Source: Schoenoplectus triqueter (taxonomy: Eukaryota > Streptophyta > Magnoliopsida > Poales > Cyperaceae). Taken from it: DNA of 47,084 bases. The notes below the pieces were generated by a model. It was given only the letters and a program-made list of their open reading frames with translations, was not told where the DNA came from and searched no databases. Below, piece after piece: positions 25,001 through 36,827 of the stretch; positions within the stretch are counted from its first letter, which is position 1, and every line of letters starts with the position of its first letter. A program made the translations under genes and the position numbers. The stretch lies in the NCBI GenBank assembly GCA_964058805.1, contig CAXKVV010000692.1, positions 1-47,084 of the forward strand, given 5' to 3'.

Positions 25001-27243
25001 TTGGGAATTTTTTTCATATTTTTCTTTTTTTTTTCTTTTAAGATATTTTTAGATTTTCTGATTTTTTTTTTAAATTTTCAACATGGTTAAAACACGAATA
25101 AGACACGCCGTGACAAATCAACACGACACGAACAAACACGGCACGGTTAGGCACAGCGTGCCTTAACCGTGCCGTGCTGGTCATTTCTAATGTTTGACAC
25201 AGCACAACACGATAAAAATAATAAAATAATATCCGGTCCGTGCCGTGACAAGCCGTGCTTGGCACAGCACGGCACAATATTAGAACACTATTGTCATGGT
25301 TGTCAAATAAATTTTCTGTTGATAATAATCAATCAGAAGAAACAGTAAAAGAAAAGAAATTATGCTTCAACACTTGAAACCTTAATATATTCCGTATACA
25401 AGTATCAACAGAGTTCAATTTTTTTGCGCTCTTCTGATCTTGTTGCAATTAATGATAATAAATTAGTTGACAGTGCTTTCTGATAAATGACATTCACATG
25501 CTCAATTGAAGTTCTTTATTGTACCTGCGAGTGACATTTTCAAGATTCTTTATTAAAAAGGGGCGCCTGCGTAGGGTTTTCTGTATGTAAAGCACATAAG
25601 GTAGGATGGCCTCCCGTTTGGGTTCACAATCTAGGATTGAGTAACTGTGCCTCTCTCCTTCGTCTGATTTTATTGTGCCTGGTTGAGTACGGCCTCCTGT
25701 GAGTGCAACCTGGAGTTTTAACAATAAATAAATTAAATAAGACAAATCCATTGCTTTAAGATAAACTAATATATTCCAGAAGTCGACATGAGAAAGAAGA
25801 GAAATATTCAAAAGGATAGGTACTTCAAAAAAGGTGTCCCCGTAACGCGAGAAGTTGAGATCTGAAGATTCAATGCTTTTGGCAACAAGTTCCTACAAGA
25901 AAAAACATATTAAATAGCAGGGAGAATCAGAAATATATAGTCCGAAGAATAGAGACAATATCAAGCAACACAACACAATAAAAAAAATTAAATACATACC
26001 AGATCACCAGCATTATCCAGATAGATCTGGACCACTGCATCAGCAAATGCAGATGGGTCCAAAGGCGCTGCTATATTCCGTTTGCGGGTCTTAATCCGCT
26101 GGCCTCTGAAATTTTAAAGAACAAAGATGATATTATAATTTTTCACAATAATTTATGCAGGCACCAAAAATCATCTCATACTAGCATCATAAGACAAAAA
26201 AATGTAGCAGGAGAATACATGCCAAAGAATCTTCAAGTGAATTGTTATAACATTCAAATTAAGTACACCAAAGAAATCTTCACTTTCATGATAAATGACC
26301 GAAACAGAATATACAGAAGTGGTAATAAAGCCATCAACATGGGCAAGTTGGCTGACATAATTGAATTATTTAGCTTGGTTCTGAGTGGAGCAACACTTTA
26401 AATTTTAGAAGTTATAAAACAGGCTTCACAATTTACTGAGCAAGTATATAACCTAAAGAAGATTAATGAAATAATAGGAAAAGGCCTTACCCAAGAGTGG
26501 GCTTCTCCTTCGAGCTGCAAGGAAAGAAAAACAAAATAATGATGTCAGGTGAAATAGCAATTGCAAGTGAAATCATTAAACATTAAGATAAACAATAAAT
26601 ACTGAAATAATAGAAGTAACAACATATAACTCCAAAAAGAATAAAGATTAAAAAATTAAACAAGTGATCTGTCTGATCTGTTCATCCAAACTGATGGGCC
26701 ACGTAAATAGAAATAAAACACTGCAAAAAACGAAGTTTCAATAGAAACCATCAGAACAGCCATACGCCTAAATGAACCGGACATGCATACTCTGGAGAGG
26801 ATTTTCTGTGGAGAGTTTTCAAAAGTTAATCACAACGGCTGTGGAGAAGTCTAAACACGAATTTTGATGCATGGGAAATTTATTATTGTTAAATCAGGAC
26901 CGTTGATCTCTGATCGAACGGATCAGATCAAAAGCTCTCAACCTGGAGAGCAATTTAGCTCTCCACTGGAGAGCAAGTGTTGCTCTCCAGAGGAGGTCGT
27001 TTCGAAATGAACCACCAATAACCCTAATCTCATAAAGTCATATATCAAACGGAAAAATGATAGTACATTCAGTAGTTATGCTTGATCTAACCATAGGACA
27101 GAAATATCAAGAATCCCACGGTGATTTACTACTCGGATGTTAAATCGAGAAAATCTAATTGTAAAACCCTAGAAAGACGCTCAAACTAAATAAACGAAAG
27201 AAAAGATAAATTCTTTAAGCGATCGCGTCAGAAATTACCTCAT
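22041..27243 (-). CDS. eIF5-mimic protein (5MP/BZW), W2 domain
   Basis: Nine coding exons on the minus strand: 27239-27243, 26491-26514, 26000-26105, 25824-25892, 25525-25709, 23823-24128, 23269-23530, 22392-22600 and 22041-22107. All introns are GT-AG; the product is 410 aa, close to animal BZW1/BZW2. The start is MSSKEKPTLGGQRIKTRKRN. The N-terminal two thirds form the HEAT-like region of this family (AFADAVVQIYLDNAGDL, RREAILPYVLYIQ-like and FLIKNLENVTRR helices). The W2 domain covers about residues 240-405 and ends with the aromatic/acidic boxes DTILHWYRKG and FVNWLEEAEEEE (Trp402). Known family members bind eIF2 and eIF3 in competition with eIF5 and tighten start-codon choice in the cytosol. 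No eIF5 zinc-binding GAP domain is present, separating it from true eIF5. Intron 6 holds a hAT-like element and intron 1 a stem-loop repeat. Confidence 0.95.
24378..25290. mobile_element. 913-bp non-autonomous hAT element in 5MP intron 6
   Basis: Both ends start TAGTGTTCT (left at 24378; reverse complement of the right end at 25290). A perfect 8-bp duplication TTGTCATG flanks it (24370-24377 and 25291-25298), the hallmark of hAT transposition. Both sub-terminal regions are packed with GGCACGG/CCGTGCC repeats, while the centre is AT-rich. ACGGCACGTG at 24428-24437 and CACGTGCCGT at 24439-24448 form a perfect palindrome carrying two CACGTG cores. No transposase is encoded, so it depended on an autonomous hAT elsewhere. 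Confidence 0.9.
26790..26992. mobile_element. MITE-like CTGGAGAGC stem-loop repeat in 5MP intron 1
   Basis: The ends CTCTGGAGAGGA and (reverse complement) CTCTGGAGAGCA are inverted repeats. Near the right end are two perfect hairpins in a row: TGGAGAGC/GCTCTCCA (26944-26965) and CTGGAGAGCA/TGCTCTCCAG with a 5-nt loop (26966-26990). No flanking target-site duplication was found. Confidence 0.55.
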
Positions 27244-27402
27244 AAACCAAGACAGGTAAAGATCTAATGGACCGACTAAGAACTCGAAGGACGGAGGAAC
27301 GAAGAAAGAATAAGAGAGGAGAAAGAGGGAGGAAGAAGGCTAGAGATTGGCTTCCTATAGAAACGAGAGAATAACATAAGCTATAATTCCCTGTACCAAC
27401 CT

Positions 27403-27413
27403 CTTTATAATAC
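27403..27413 (-). promoter_or_regulatory. Probable TATA box of the 5MP gene
   Basis: The gene strand reads ATTATAAAGAG about 160 bp before the start codon. It is followed by a pyrimidine-rich stretch (CTTCCTCCCTCTTTCTCCTC, about 27310-27335) typical of plant core promoters and leaders. Transcription would start near 27375. Confidence 0.45.
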
Positions 27414-28504
27414 TTTGCATAGAAAGTCACTGGAAAGTGGGTCCTATGAAACAAAAATTCGAGGTGTACTGTCGGCGTACGAGTTGTCCCAAAGGAGTCT
27501 GTACCAACAAGGCAACAACACATCTCACATCTCTACAGAGAGTATCTTTATATTAGATAGACACGGCTCTTTATTTATTCCGTGAACTTCCCGGAATAAT
27601 GTATGAAAAGGATTTGTTAAAAGATGGTGGATAAAGATTTTTTTTTTTGAACCCGGTGCAGGTGAATGATCTACTTTTTGGGCGGTGGAGACGACAGCCC
27701 GCATCGGCTGGCGGCTGCTAATAAAAGGTAATAGCATGACCATACATTGTGAGCTGTCTGATCAAGATCAACGGTCGGAATTAGGTTTCAGTTTTCACTA
27801 ATAGTTTGATCAGATTCCGTTTATTTTTAATCTAACGGTAAAATAAAATAAAATACTACCATGATACTAAGCAGCGGACCTGGAGTTTTGGAGGAAAGTC
27901 ATACACTGGTGATGACTCATGACAGATGCTCCACCCACGTGCTTTATTTAATTTGGTGGTTAAAAACCTAATGCTGCGCTGTCTAGTTCGCTTTTGACAA
28001 TGACCATTGATATTTGTACTTTTCTATCGAACTCCTCACATTTTTTGAAATTATTTTTTTTCTTGTTCTTTGGATTTTTGGATGGCGTTGGACTGGAGAC
28101 TGGAGTGATGATGTTATAAATGAAAAATAACGCGCTTTTTTATTATATTATATTGAATTGATTTCAGCAAAATGAATTTTATCTTTTATAAAAAGAAATT
28201 TCAAATTTATGTTAATTTATCATATGTTTCAACTTCTATAGGTCATGTTTGGTTAGAGAATAAATACCTCTATTCCTTATTTAAGGATTCAAATATAAAT
28301 AATTTATGGAGGTATAAAGAAAAATAAAAATGAGTTATGATTCCTTATGGAGCCTATGAAAACTCCTTAACTTATTTCTCCAAATTATGCCTTCATGGGA
28401 CTCACAATAACCTCAACTATAAGGAGGGAGAAAGCTCGGGCTCTAATATGCAGAAGACTTGTACATTATTTCCTCTAATAAATTAGTGGTTAAATATTGG
28501 GGAT
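27414..28504. other. Intergenic region between 5MP and SCPL
   Basis: This 1.1 kb holds the 5MP upstream region and the 3' flank of the SCPL gene. GGTCATGTTTGGTTAGAG at about 28243 resembles a MITE terminus, but no matching right end was found. The minus-strand open frames at 27415-27743 show no family resemblance. Confidence 0.4.
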
Positions 28505-31500
28505 TTAAATTTTCTGGCCAGTCAGCCAGCGAGTATAGAAAGCCAATGCTTCTTGTGGCTTGTATTCTGGAACAGTATGCCCTGCACCCTGAAAATCAAA
28601 TATCAAAATATAAAATTTTAGTGTCAGTAACTTCATATAAAATATCCATATCAAGTGAAAACAAGATGACTACTGGAAAGGTGATAGCCTAGCTGACATA
28701 CCTTGATTGTGAGAAAGGTAAGCTTATGGGCATAACCTTGAATATACCTGTGTGAATAGGAGAAAAAAAGAGTTAAGCCTAGATGTCGCTACTGAGAGGA
28801 GCACAACAAAGAGACTTGGACTATCAAATGTAATTAGGATACATATCCGTACTAAAAGGAATGGTTCAAATGAAAGCAAAGAAAAGTTAATCAGCACTTG
28901 TGTTTTTCTTCATCAAAGGTATTTAGCAAAAGGCCTGTGATATTACTACAATATTGGTCATACATAACACGTGTGTTGCATCTAGTATTGTTATTTGCGG
29001 ATGACATGCAGCTGGCAAAACTAAGGGCAAGTAAACCAAAGATGAATAAGTTCATCTTGTTTTCTCTTGTAAAATTGAAAGTCAAGCCTAATGATGTTCT
29101 TGGCTTGACTTCAGTTTAATTCAGGGATAAGAAATTACTGAAGAAGCAAGTCACGTCAATATAGAATAACCTCATCAACATCAACAATTAGAAGAATAGA
29201 CTTCATTACAATACAAATATATCAGATGATCAAGGTACTAGTTGCAGATATGAAAATTTTTGCTAAGTGGGTGCCTTTTACTAAAAAAGTCGTAGAATAG
29301 TACCCTGAAACTTGATCATTTGTATACCACGGCCTCCACATATCAGTGATGTTATAGCCCAAAGACCTAGTCCATGCTTCTGACCCGGTGAAAGGAACAC
29401 ACATGTCATGGTCCCCGCTGCAAGTATTGTAACCACAAAATAAATTTGTAACAAAGTTGCTCCGATGAAAACAGCACAACATATAATCTTGAAATAATTC
29501 ATCAAACTTACTACAGTTACACCCAAGTATGGTCTCCTACCAGCATAATAACTTGTATTGTATGAACCCAAAGGGTACTGTACCAGTTCCAGCTAAATAT
29601 TGGGTCATTCTCATCCCGTTGTAGCCTTTTCACAGATTACAGATAATAGAGGTTTAATGTTAGTTCTTGTAAGATAGACAACATGGAATCCCATCTGTGG
29701 CATTGGTTTTCTGTGGTCCAGTCCAATGTAAACAGTCCAGATTTAACTTACAGCACGTGTGTTTATTTATTCACCAAGTCAATAATCGCACCGGAAGTGA
29801 ATTCAGTAGCATGATTTCACTGGAATCGAAGTACATTATATAAAATTATACCTATATATAAGTGCACGATAGCCTAGCAGCGTCAGGTTCTTGTGAAACT
29901 TAATCATGGTCCCAGCATCATGATGGAAGTACAATTTGCCTGTGCATATTTCCCACTCACCAACCAAATCTACCTATAAAAGAAAAAAAAGTACAGAATG
30001 TCAACTCAAAAACAATTTGCCTCTACCCTCGCAAAATGTCAGTAGGTCATCTAAAGCTCTCTCAAATGAGAAGCATCACATGATTCACATGTACCTGTAA
30101 AAAGAGTGAATATTACTTGTACACCAGCAAATCACATCCTAGGATAAATTTACCAGTGTCACCTCAATTAAATTTCAGTACAAAAAAATAGAGAAGCTTT
30201 TATCACCCTTTTCACAAAGAAGTAGAGAAATTTCTCCCCTTCACATATTTCACAAAAAGGAGAAAGAGATCGGGATTCGCATTTTGTTTAGTAGATATGG
30301 ATACAAACATTAAACATTGAATTTCAAGCACCTAAATGGATAAGGATACTATAAGCCTAATTGACAAGATTTAAATGGATAATTATGACAATATGCAAGT
30401 ATAAAGAAAATAAACATTTTAGAATAGTCAATAAGAAATTTGATGGTAAATTTTCATTTATTATTTGATACAAGTTATAATTAACATATATAAAAAATAG
30501 GAGAGTATGTCAACAAAAAATAAAAGAAAGACAAAACTAGATCTTCAGACACAAATCAAAATTTTGTTGTTTCAGATATTCACATCATTTTCAAGGGACT
30601 ATAAACTATCCATATCCATGTCAGCATCATACAAATACTTCTTTCAAAAAAAATATGCTAATATGTATATGAACAAAATGGGTATTTTATTCAATTTACA
30701 CCCTTATCTGGGGCAATGATGAGTTAAGCAACCAGCTTAGCAAAATTTAATGTACATCCTATATAACCTTCCCTTTCTCCTTCTAAAAGATTCCCAAATT
30801 TATCCTTTCAATTTGGAGTTCATCTCTTAAATAATTAAATAAGAGTGATTCTTCTATGGATCATAATTTTAGCAGTTATCAAATTTGAGTAAATCACAAA
30901 CGTTGATATCAACTTGATCTCTACATCTCCAATACAATTTTTTTAAATTTTTTGATCCATAGCAGAATTAGCCATTAAATAATTAGGTGAAAGCAAACAG
31001 TTAAAATTAATTGGGCTTCTCTGCCAAATTAGGACTGGAGCATGTCATAATTCCCACGTTTAAGAGGATTTTGCAAGGAATTTCAAGATTTTCAGGAGTA
31101 AACATGTTATCGTAATGATTTCGTAGGGAACTGCAGGAAGAAACCAAAGACAGCTAAAATTAAAAGCACAATTATTACCGGTTGTGCATGGATTGCTGAT
31201 CGAACTGCCTCATTGTTCAGCCAGGTGGATGCCACTTCATCATTCTACAGTACAACATATTGTTGAAGCAAAAATGACAAGAGAGAATTTGAATTTGCTG
31301 TGTTTTGATGCATCAGATTACAGCACTAAGAGTAGCAGCTTAATCTATCTTTATCATTTTGAGATAGAGCGTGTTACTGATGTAATAAATGAGAAGGACA
31401 CTTTTTTCAGCAACTTCTTGATTATTTAAGGCATTTTAAGCATTCATTTATTCTTTGTGAGTTATTTAGTAAAAATTGAACATTTGCGCAGAAATGAAGT

Positions 31501-34500
31501 TGCCAATATGACTTCACTAAAAACACTGAAACTGAAGAAAGTTCATTACCATGCAAGGAACTGCTCCGCTGCTGCCAAGCTCATTCCAAGATGGGACCCG
31601 ACCATCTCTAACGGGGGCTCGCAAAGGCCAGGCACGACCAAATATCCTCTTTCTAACAGGCATAGGTCGGTTGGTCTCACCAAGTCTCCTAAAACTCAAA
31701 GGCAGCGTGCTTTTTTGGGTCACTTCTCTTATCTTTGAGTCGTGATAACAGGGTTCAAGGATGTCATAAATGTCCAAGTCACTGATTTCCTGGTCAAATC
31801 AGAAAAGCTTCATAAGTGATATTCTGAATATTGTAACAATATGAGATGTGTTTAAGAAAACTATTCATCTCACAATTTTAAAAATTATTCCATCACCACA
31901 TGACCAGGCCAATGTCTCTTTTTTTTTTGTGTAAATTTTCGTAAAGAAAATCACTTATTTCAGGGCTCCAATAGGCAATAGCCCAAAAAATTACCGAATC
32001 AACTTTGTCCAAGCTGTTTTGGCATCCATCATTAACAGGATTCCAGTAGCTCCCTTTGCAAGCAGTATTTACCTCCTACCATATATATTTCAGAAAAATG
32101 TGATTATTCTGTGATCAAAAGTTAGACATGGATACATGTTTCAAAATCTCCATTCACTTGGAGCAAGTGCAGAAAGGATCACTGCAATATATCCTAGCAA
32201 ATTACAAACCGCATCCTCTATCAAAAATTCACAGCTATCCACTAAAAAAAAAATTCATACACAAGTAACAAGTCTCTCTATATTTCTCTCAGTATCATGC
32301 CCCTACTGCCAACCAATTGATCTTCAACCCTCGAACTATATTTTAATGTTAGCATTTTATCTGTTAAACAAAGTCATTCCACTATTGTTGCGTCATTCCA
32401 TGCATGGACTTCTCCTTCAAATTTCTCACGAGCACAATGGAGATGCATATAGAAGTTCTGAACAAACATACCTGAAAGAGATCTTCTGAGATGAGGCCCA
32501 TTCCATGCACAAAAGGTACCAGAGCATCCCCATCATAAACAGTATCACACACTCCATTTCCAACCATATAACCCTAAAAAAAGAAAATTATATTGGATTA
32601 CACAACATAACCAGTAACTTATAAGTTTCAGTAAACAATCTACATTGGTATAAAGTAATAACCTTAAAATTGAGGATAGGCTTGGCTCCCCCTTGGATCC
32701 CTAGAAGATAAAAACATGAGCTCACTTTTGCTCAAAAAAAGAAACAGAATAAAATGCAAATGTATTAATACAAGTTTGCCTTTTGCAACTTCATATGAAA
32801 GTGTAGGCACATAGACCCCGGCATATGACTCCCCAGTTATGTAAAATGGATTCTGTTGGAATTCAGGGTAGAGTTGAAACCACTGCAGAAGGGAAAAAGA
32901 AAAATAAAAAAATTGCATTAGGAAGATTTCAGAACCGAATTGAAATGAACACACTAAAAAACAGACAACTTTTAACAAAAGTAAAATGGTTTGGTTAAAA
33001 TGAGAAGTACAGTGAATATGGATCCCTACCTATGTGAAGCATAATAGAATTAACCCAAACATTTTCAACCAACTGAATTGAATTGTATAACTAGGTATAT
33101 ACATTTGATTTTGACAAACCGGCTAATTATAATATAAAGTCCAATACTAATACATGTTTTTTAGTTCCATCTGTACTTGGACAGAATCATTCATCATATT
33201 TTTCTGGATGAAATATTTAATATTTATATTTATCTTCTATCACAGAAGAACATAGTAGATCTCAGTTGGGTTTGCAAAAGTTTGAAGTGCAGATTTGAGA
33301 AATGTTGGGTATTAGGGGAAAACTAAACTAATCTAAGAGCTACCTTCAGAAGAAATATATGAGAATCAAAGGCAGTTTTTAGATCACCAGTGTTATAATC
33401 TGATGCATTCTTTGAGTATGACAGACCAACACCAGCTGGCGAGTCCAAATATATAATATTTGAAACCTGAATTAAAAAAATATATATAAAAAATATGATC
33501 TGTTCTCTGTGAGCTGATGATACACAAATGTTAATTTTAGAGGTTTAAATAAGCCAATTCATCTACTTTAGACCAGCTGTACGGGTTGAGATGCAGCTTT
33601 GGAAGGCTCCCGGTAGATCCTCCCATTTCAAAATTAAATGGTCCTGAAACATTGATTGTAAATTTTAATAATAGTCATGGAGACATCAGTTTTCCATTAT
33701 ATTAAATTGTGTCCAATGGATTTTAATAATAGTTATGAAACATAGTGAGAATGCAGTTATAGATATTAAGCCACCTTAGTTGTGATATTTTGTTAATAGT
33801 AACCAATCTCAAGTTCTCAATGTTAGTCCCTGCACAAGGATACATTATTTTCTTTGAGGTAAACAACAAAACAAAAATGAAATAATTATGCAAACTATGT
33901 TTAATAAATATTACCATGCTCGTAAACAAATCCATCAAAACTAGAACAACCAGGCCCTCCGTTTAGCCACAATACAACTGGGTCTTTGGTTGGGTTCCCT
34001 TCGGAAACCACAAAATAGTAAAATAGATTTCTGTCATTAGCCTCATCCACAGTTACATACCTTCAGAACAACCAAACATTTGCTTAGGTTCATAGCAGGG
34101 TCGGTCATATAGTAGTTTTAGTCAAAAAGAAAGACAAGTGTTCAGTGGAGATAAGGTTTTGCATTATACCAGTACAGTGTGGCACTATTACGGATAGCCA
34201 GATAAGACAGTCCAAAAAATGTAATAATTGAAATAACTACAGTTACAAACTTGATCAATATTGTTACTTTTATTCCCTGGTCATGATTTCTTTTTCCCAT
34301 CTTGGTCCATGTACTTTACTACTGGTAATAAATAAATATTTTGCATCAGTCAACAACTACATTACAGGCTCATAAATCAGGAGCCAAAATAATACATGAC
34401 AATTATAATTCTCTATTTGTAAGATTTCTCGTGGACCCAATATAAAATTTACAGGACCAATATTTAAGTGATTAATGGTATCTAACTATCTTAAAAGTCT

Positions 34501-34769
34501 ACAAGTATGAAGGCCTCAAATCTAAATACTGACAAATGCAGGGCCGATGCATAATTTTGTGATTACGGGAATCCAGTACGATAGAGAAAAATAGAATGAT
34601 GAACCGAGGGATTTAATATGTAAGAACTCTACCCAGCGTAGTGCTTAGATGGGAAAGTGCCATTGAAGCCGGGAAGGTGGGTGATGAGAGCACTCTCTGG
34701 AGCAGCTAAGATCAACAATGGAAGGCTAACCAAGAGAAAGAATGTAAATACGGAGGAGGAGAGAGCCAT
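28505..34769 (-). CDS. Serine carboxypeptidase-like protein (SCPL20-like, S10 family)
   Basis: Fourteen exons on the minus strand: 34633-34769, 33915-34060, 33567-33643, 33344-33466, 32780-32882, 32663-32700, 32472-32573, 31995-32075, 31550-31789, 31179-31244, 29852-29973, 29304-29417, 28702-28747 and 28505-28588. The product is 492 aa and in frame. It starts [20 protein letters not shown], a signal peptide of about 22 residues. The oxyanion/substrate motif [10 protein letters not shown] is at 77-86. Ser180 in GESYAG, Asp416 in SGDHDMCVP and His469 in [11 protein letters not shown] form the expected triad. A basic linker (about 285-345: [20 protein letters not shown]) is like the excised linker of two-chain plant carboxypeptidases. 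NGT, NAS, NLT and NIT sequons suggest N-glycosylation. It is expected in the vacuole or apoplast as a peptidase, although some SCPLs are acyltransferases. Intron 5 uses a GC donor; all others are GT-AG. Confidence 0.95.
32701..32779 (-). other. GC-AG intron 5 of the SCPL gene
   Basis: Exon 5 ends GTTGCAAAAG and the intron begins GCAAAC. The acceptor is CTTCTAG before GGATCC. Only this join keeps the reading frame and gives [11 protein letters not shown]. The next GT (8 nt downstream) would shift the frame. The 79-bp intron is thus a GC-AG intron, a minor class spliced by the major spliceosome. Confidence 0.85.
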
Positions 34770-36810
34770 GCGTATTGGTTGAGCTTACAATGATGTGAGA
34801 GATCGATGTATAAATAAATAGTTGGAGGTTGGAAGAAGCAACAGGGTCGCCCCACCACTTTCCCAAAATGAGAAATTGAGACGATGATGGTTGGGTACCG
34901 TAAAGAAGGAACGACAGAGATAAAAGAGATCCAGGCGCCCAGCAATGAGTGCTGTTTCCTGTTTGGGCTGGTCTTTCCCCGTCCCTGGTCGCCCAATAGG
35001 AGAGTCGTCCAGATTCCCGATTATTGTGTCTGGTCACTGGTGTAATAAATATCTGTTGAGGGTTCTTCTTAACAAGTGGGTCCTCTGCTGAGGCTCATGG
35101 TAACAAATGAGCGATAAATATGCAGCGATATGAAAAGTTCATGATTTTGATACAACAGAAATAATTTTTGTTTTTATAATATATATTTAGATTAAAATAT
35201 ATCAGAACTATAAAAATAAAAATTTAAAATATTTAAAATACAAATCTGCTAAAAAAATTAGATTATGAAAAGAAGAGGGATTTTGATTATAAGTTTGAAT
35301 CATATTAAACAAAAAGAAAGGAATTAAATATTTCTCAAGACTCATTGTACTTGACAATCCTAGCTTGGTAGGCAGGCGATTCCGGACAAGAAAAAAAAAA
35401 TAATGCGCTCTGGTCTCTGGAAATGGATACAGACTCGTGGAAGTGGATACACCACAAGTCTATTTTACACCACAAGTCTAGTGGAAGTGGATACAGACTC
35501 GTCTCGCTAACAGACCATTGTCATTATGTGCTCCGAGTCTGATGTGTCGCGGAACTTCAGCAATTATGAGCTCTGGTCTCTGGAATTGTCTCATGTTAAT
35601 TGTCATTTGGAATTGTCTCATGTTAATTGTCATTTGTCAGTCCAGAACGGATGATATCAAGATTCTAGGTACATATTCGAATGATATCAAGATTCATATT
35701 TTTTTCTCAATATATGTAAATAATAAAATACTAATATTTTTTTCATACGTTGTTGAGGGTGATTATTTTTAAAAATATAAAAATTCGGATTTTATGAGGA
35801 AAAAAAGAAATAAGAAATGAAGATAATTTAGTAATTAATGTAAATTTTAATTATGAATTCAAAATTAATGTAAAAATAAATGCAAGATTGAGAAAAATTG
35901 ATATTCAGAATTGAGAGGAATTTAAGAAAAAAAAATTAGAGCAATTGTACTCCTTTATTATGTAACATTTTGTATAACAATTAAAATTGAGAGAAAATTA
36001 TAACTTCAACACAAATGAATATATATATATATAGTAACATTATTTGAAAAATAATTCAATATGATGGTTGATATTAGATCTGAAAGTTTAACAAGAAAAC
36101 TATATCCTTCAAAATACTTGTATACTTAATAAGAAATAGAGATGTCGGGATTGATGAGAACTATGTTTTAGAAAAAAAAAATATACACTTTGTATGTAAT
36201 CCTATCCTACATATTTTTGACAATATCGTATCAGTGAAATAAAAAAAAAGACAGATTAGATCATTTTCATCTCATCTGCAAATAATTTGTAAAATTTGAT
36301 GTAGCACTCGTTATTAATTAAGCAATCTTTCTAAATTACCAACTCGTAAGTGACAGAAAAGGTTTTACAATTTCTCTGCAAGCGATATATCTCCATCCTT
36401 GCAATTGATTGTCATTTTCGCTAATTAAATTTGTCACGTTAACAATTTAGAAATTGTTAAGAAGAAAGCAATATGAATTAGCATGCAAAAAAGAAAAATA
36501 TTAAATTGATAATGTATAGAGATGCAGTCAGCTACATTTCTTTTTGTGAGATAATTATGAGATCAAGCCTCTTAACTTTAAAAATCTATAAGGAATATCT
36601 TACTTTGGATTTTGAATTTGAGATAAATAACCTAAGTTTCGGCGGATGATTTATGCCCATTTGATCGAACGAACAATTCTAACAATCAAATAACATGGAT
36701 GTAAAATTAATTATATATTAATTGTGAATATTCCGTTATTAAAAAATCAGAACCTAATTCTTGAAGCAGAACAAATGTTCTCTATTGATCTTTTCGTTGG
36801 ATGATCAAAA
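34770..36810. other. Intergenic region upstream of SCPL, with local duplications
   Basis: Up to about 35100 this should hold the SCPL promoter; an AT-rich TATTTATTTATA (gene strand, 34820-34809) is a weak TATA candidate. From 35400 to 35720 there are several short duplications: a perfect 27-bp tandem pair (35581-35607 and 35608-35634), GTGGAAGTGGATAC twice, ACACCACAAGTCTA twice and GATATCAAGATTC twice. From 35740 to 36810 nothing recognisable was seen. Confidence 0.5.
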
Positions 36811-36823
36811 TTAATTGTTCATT
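36811..36823. repeat. Left target-site duplication of the LINE
   Basis: TTAATTGTTCATT, identical to 42807-42819. It follows CAAAA, so the bottom-strand nick lies next to TTTT, as expected for target-primed reverse transcription. Confidence 0.9.
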
Positions 36824-36827
36824 GGGT

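Noticed and set aside
28243..28440. Complete MITE starting GGTCATGTTTGGTTAGAG
   Set aside because: No inverted right end or target-site duplication was found in the following several hundred bases.
31457..31745. Plus-strand open frames of 64-93 codons
   Set aside because: They are antisense to exon 9 of the SCPL gene, whose basic linker creates long open frames on the other strand.
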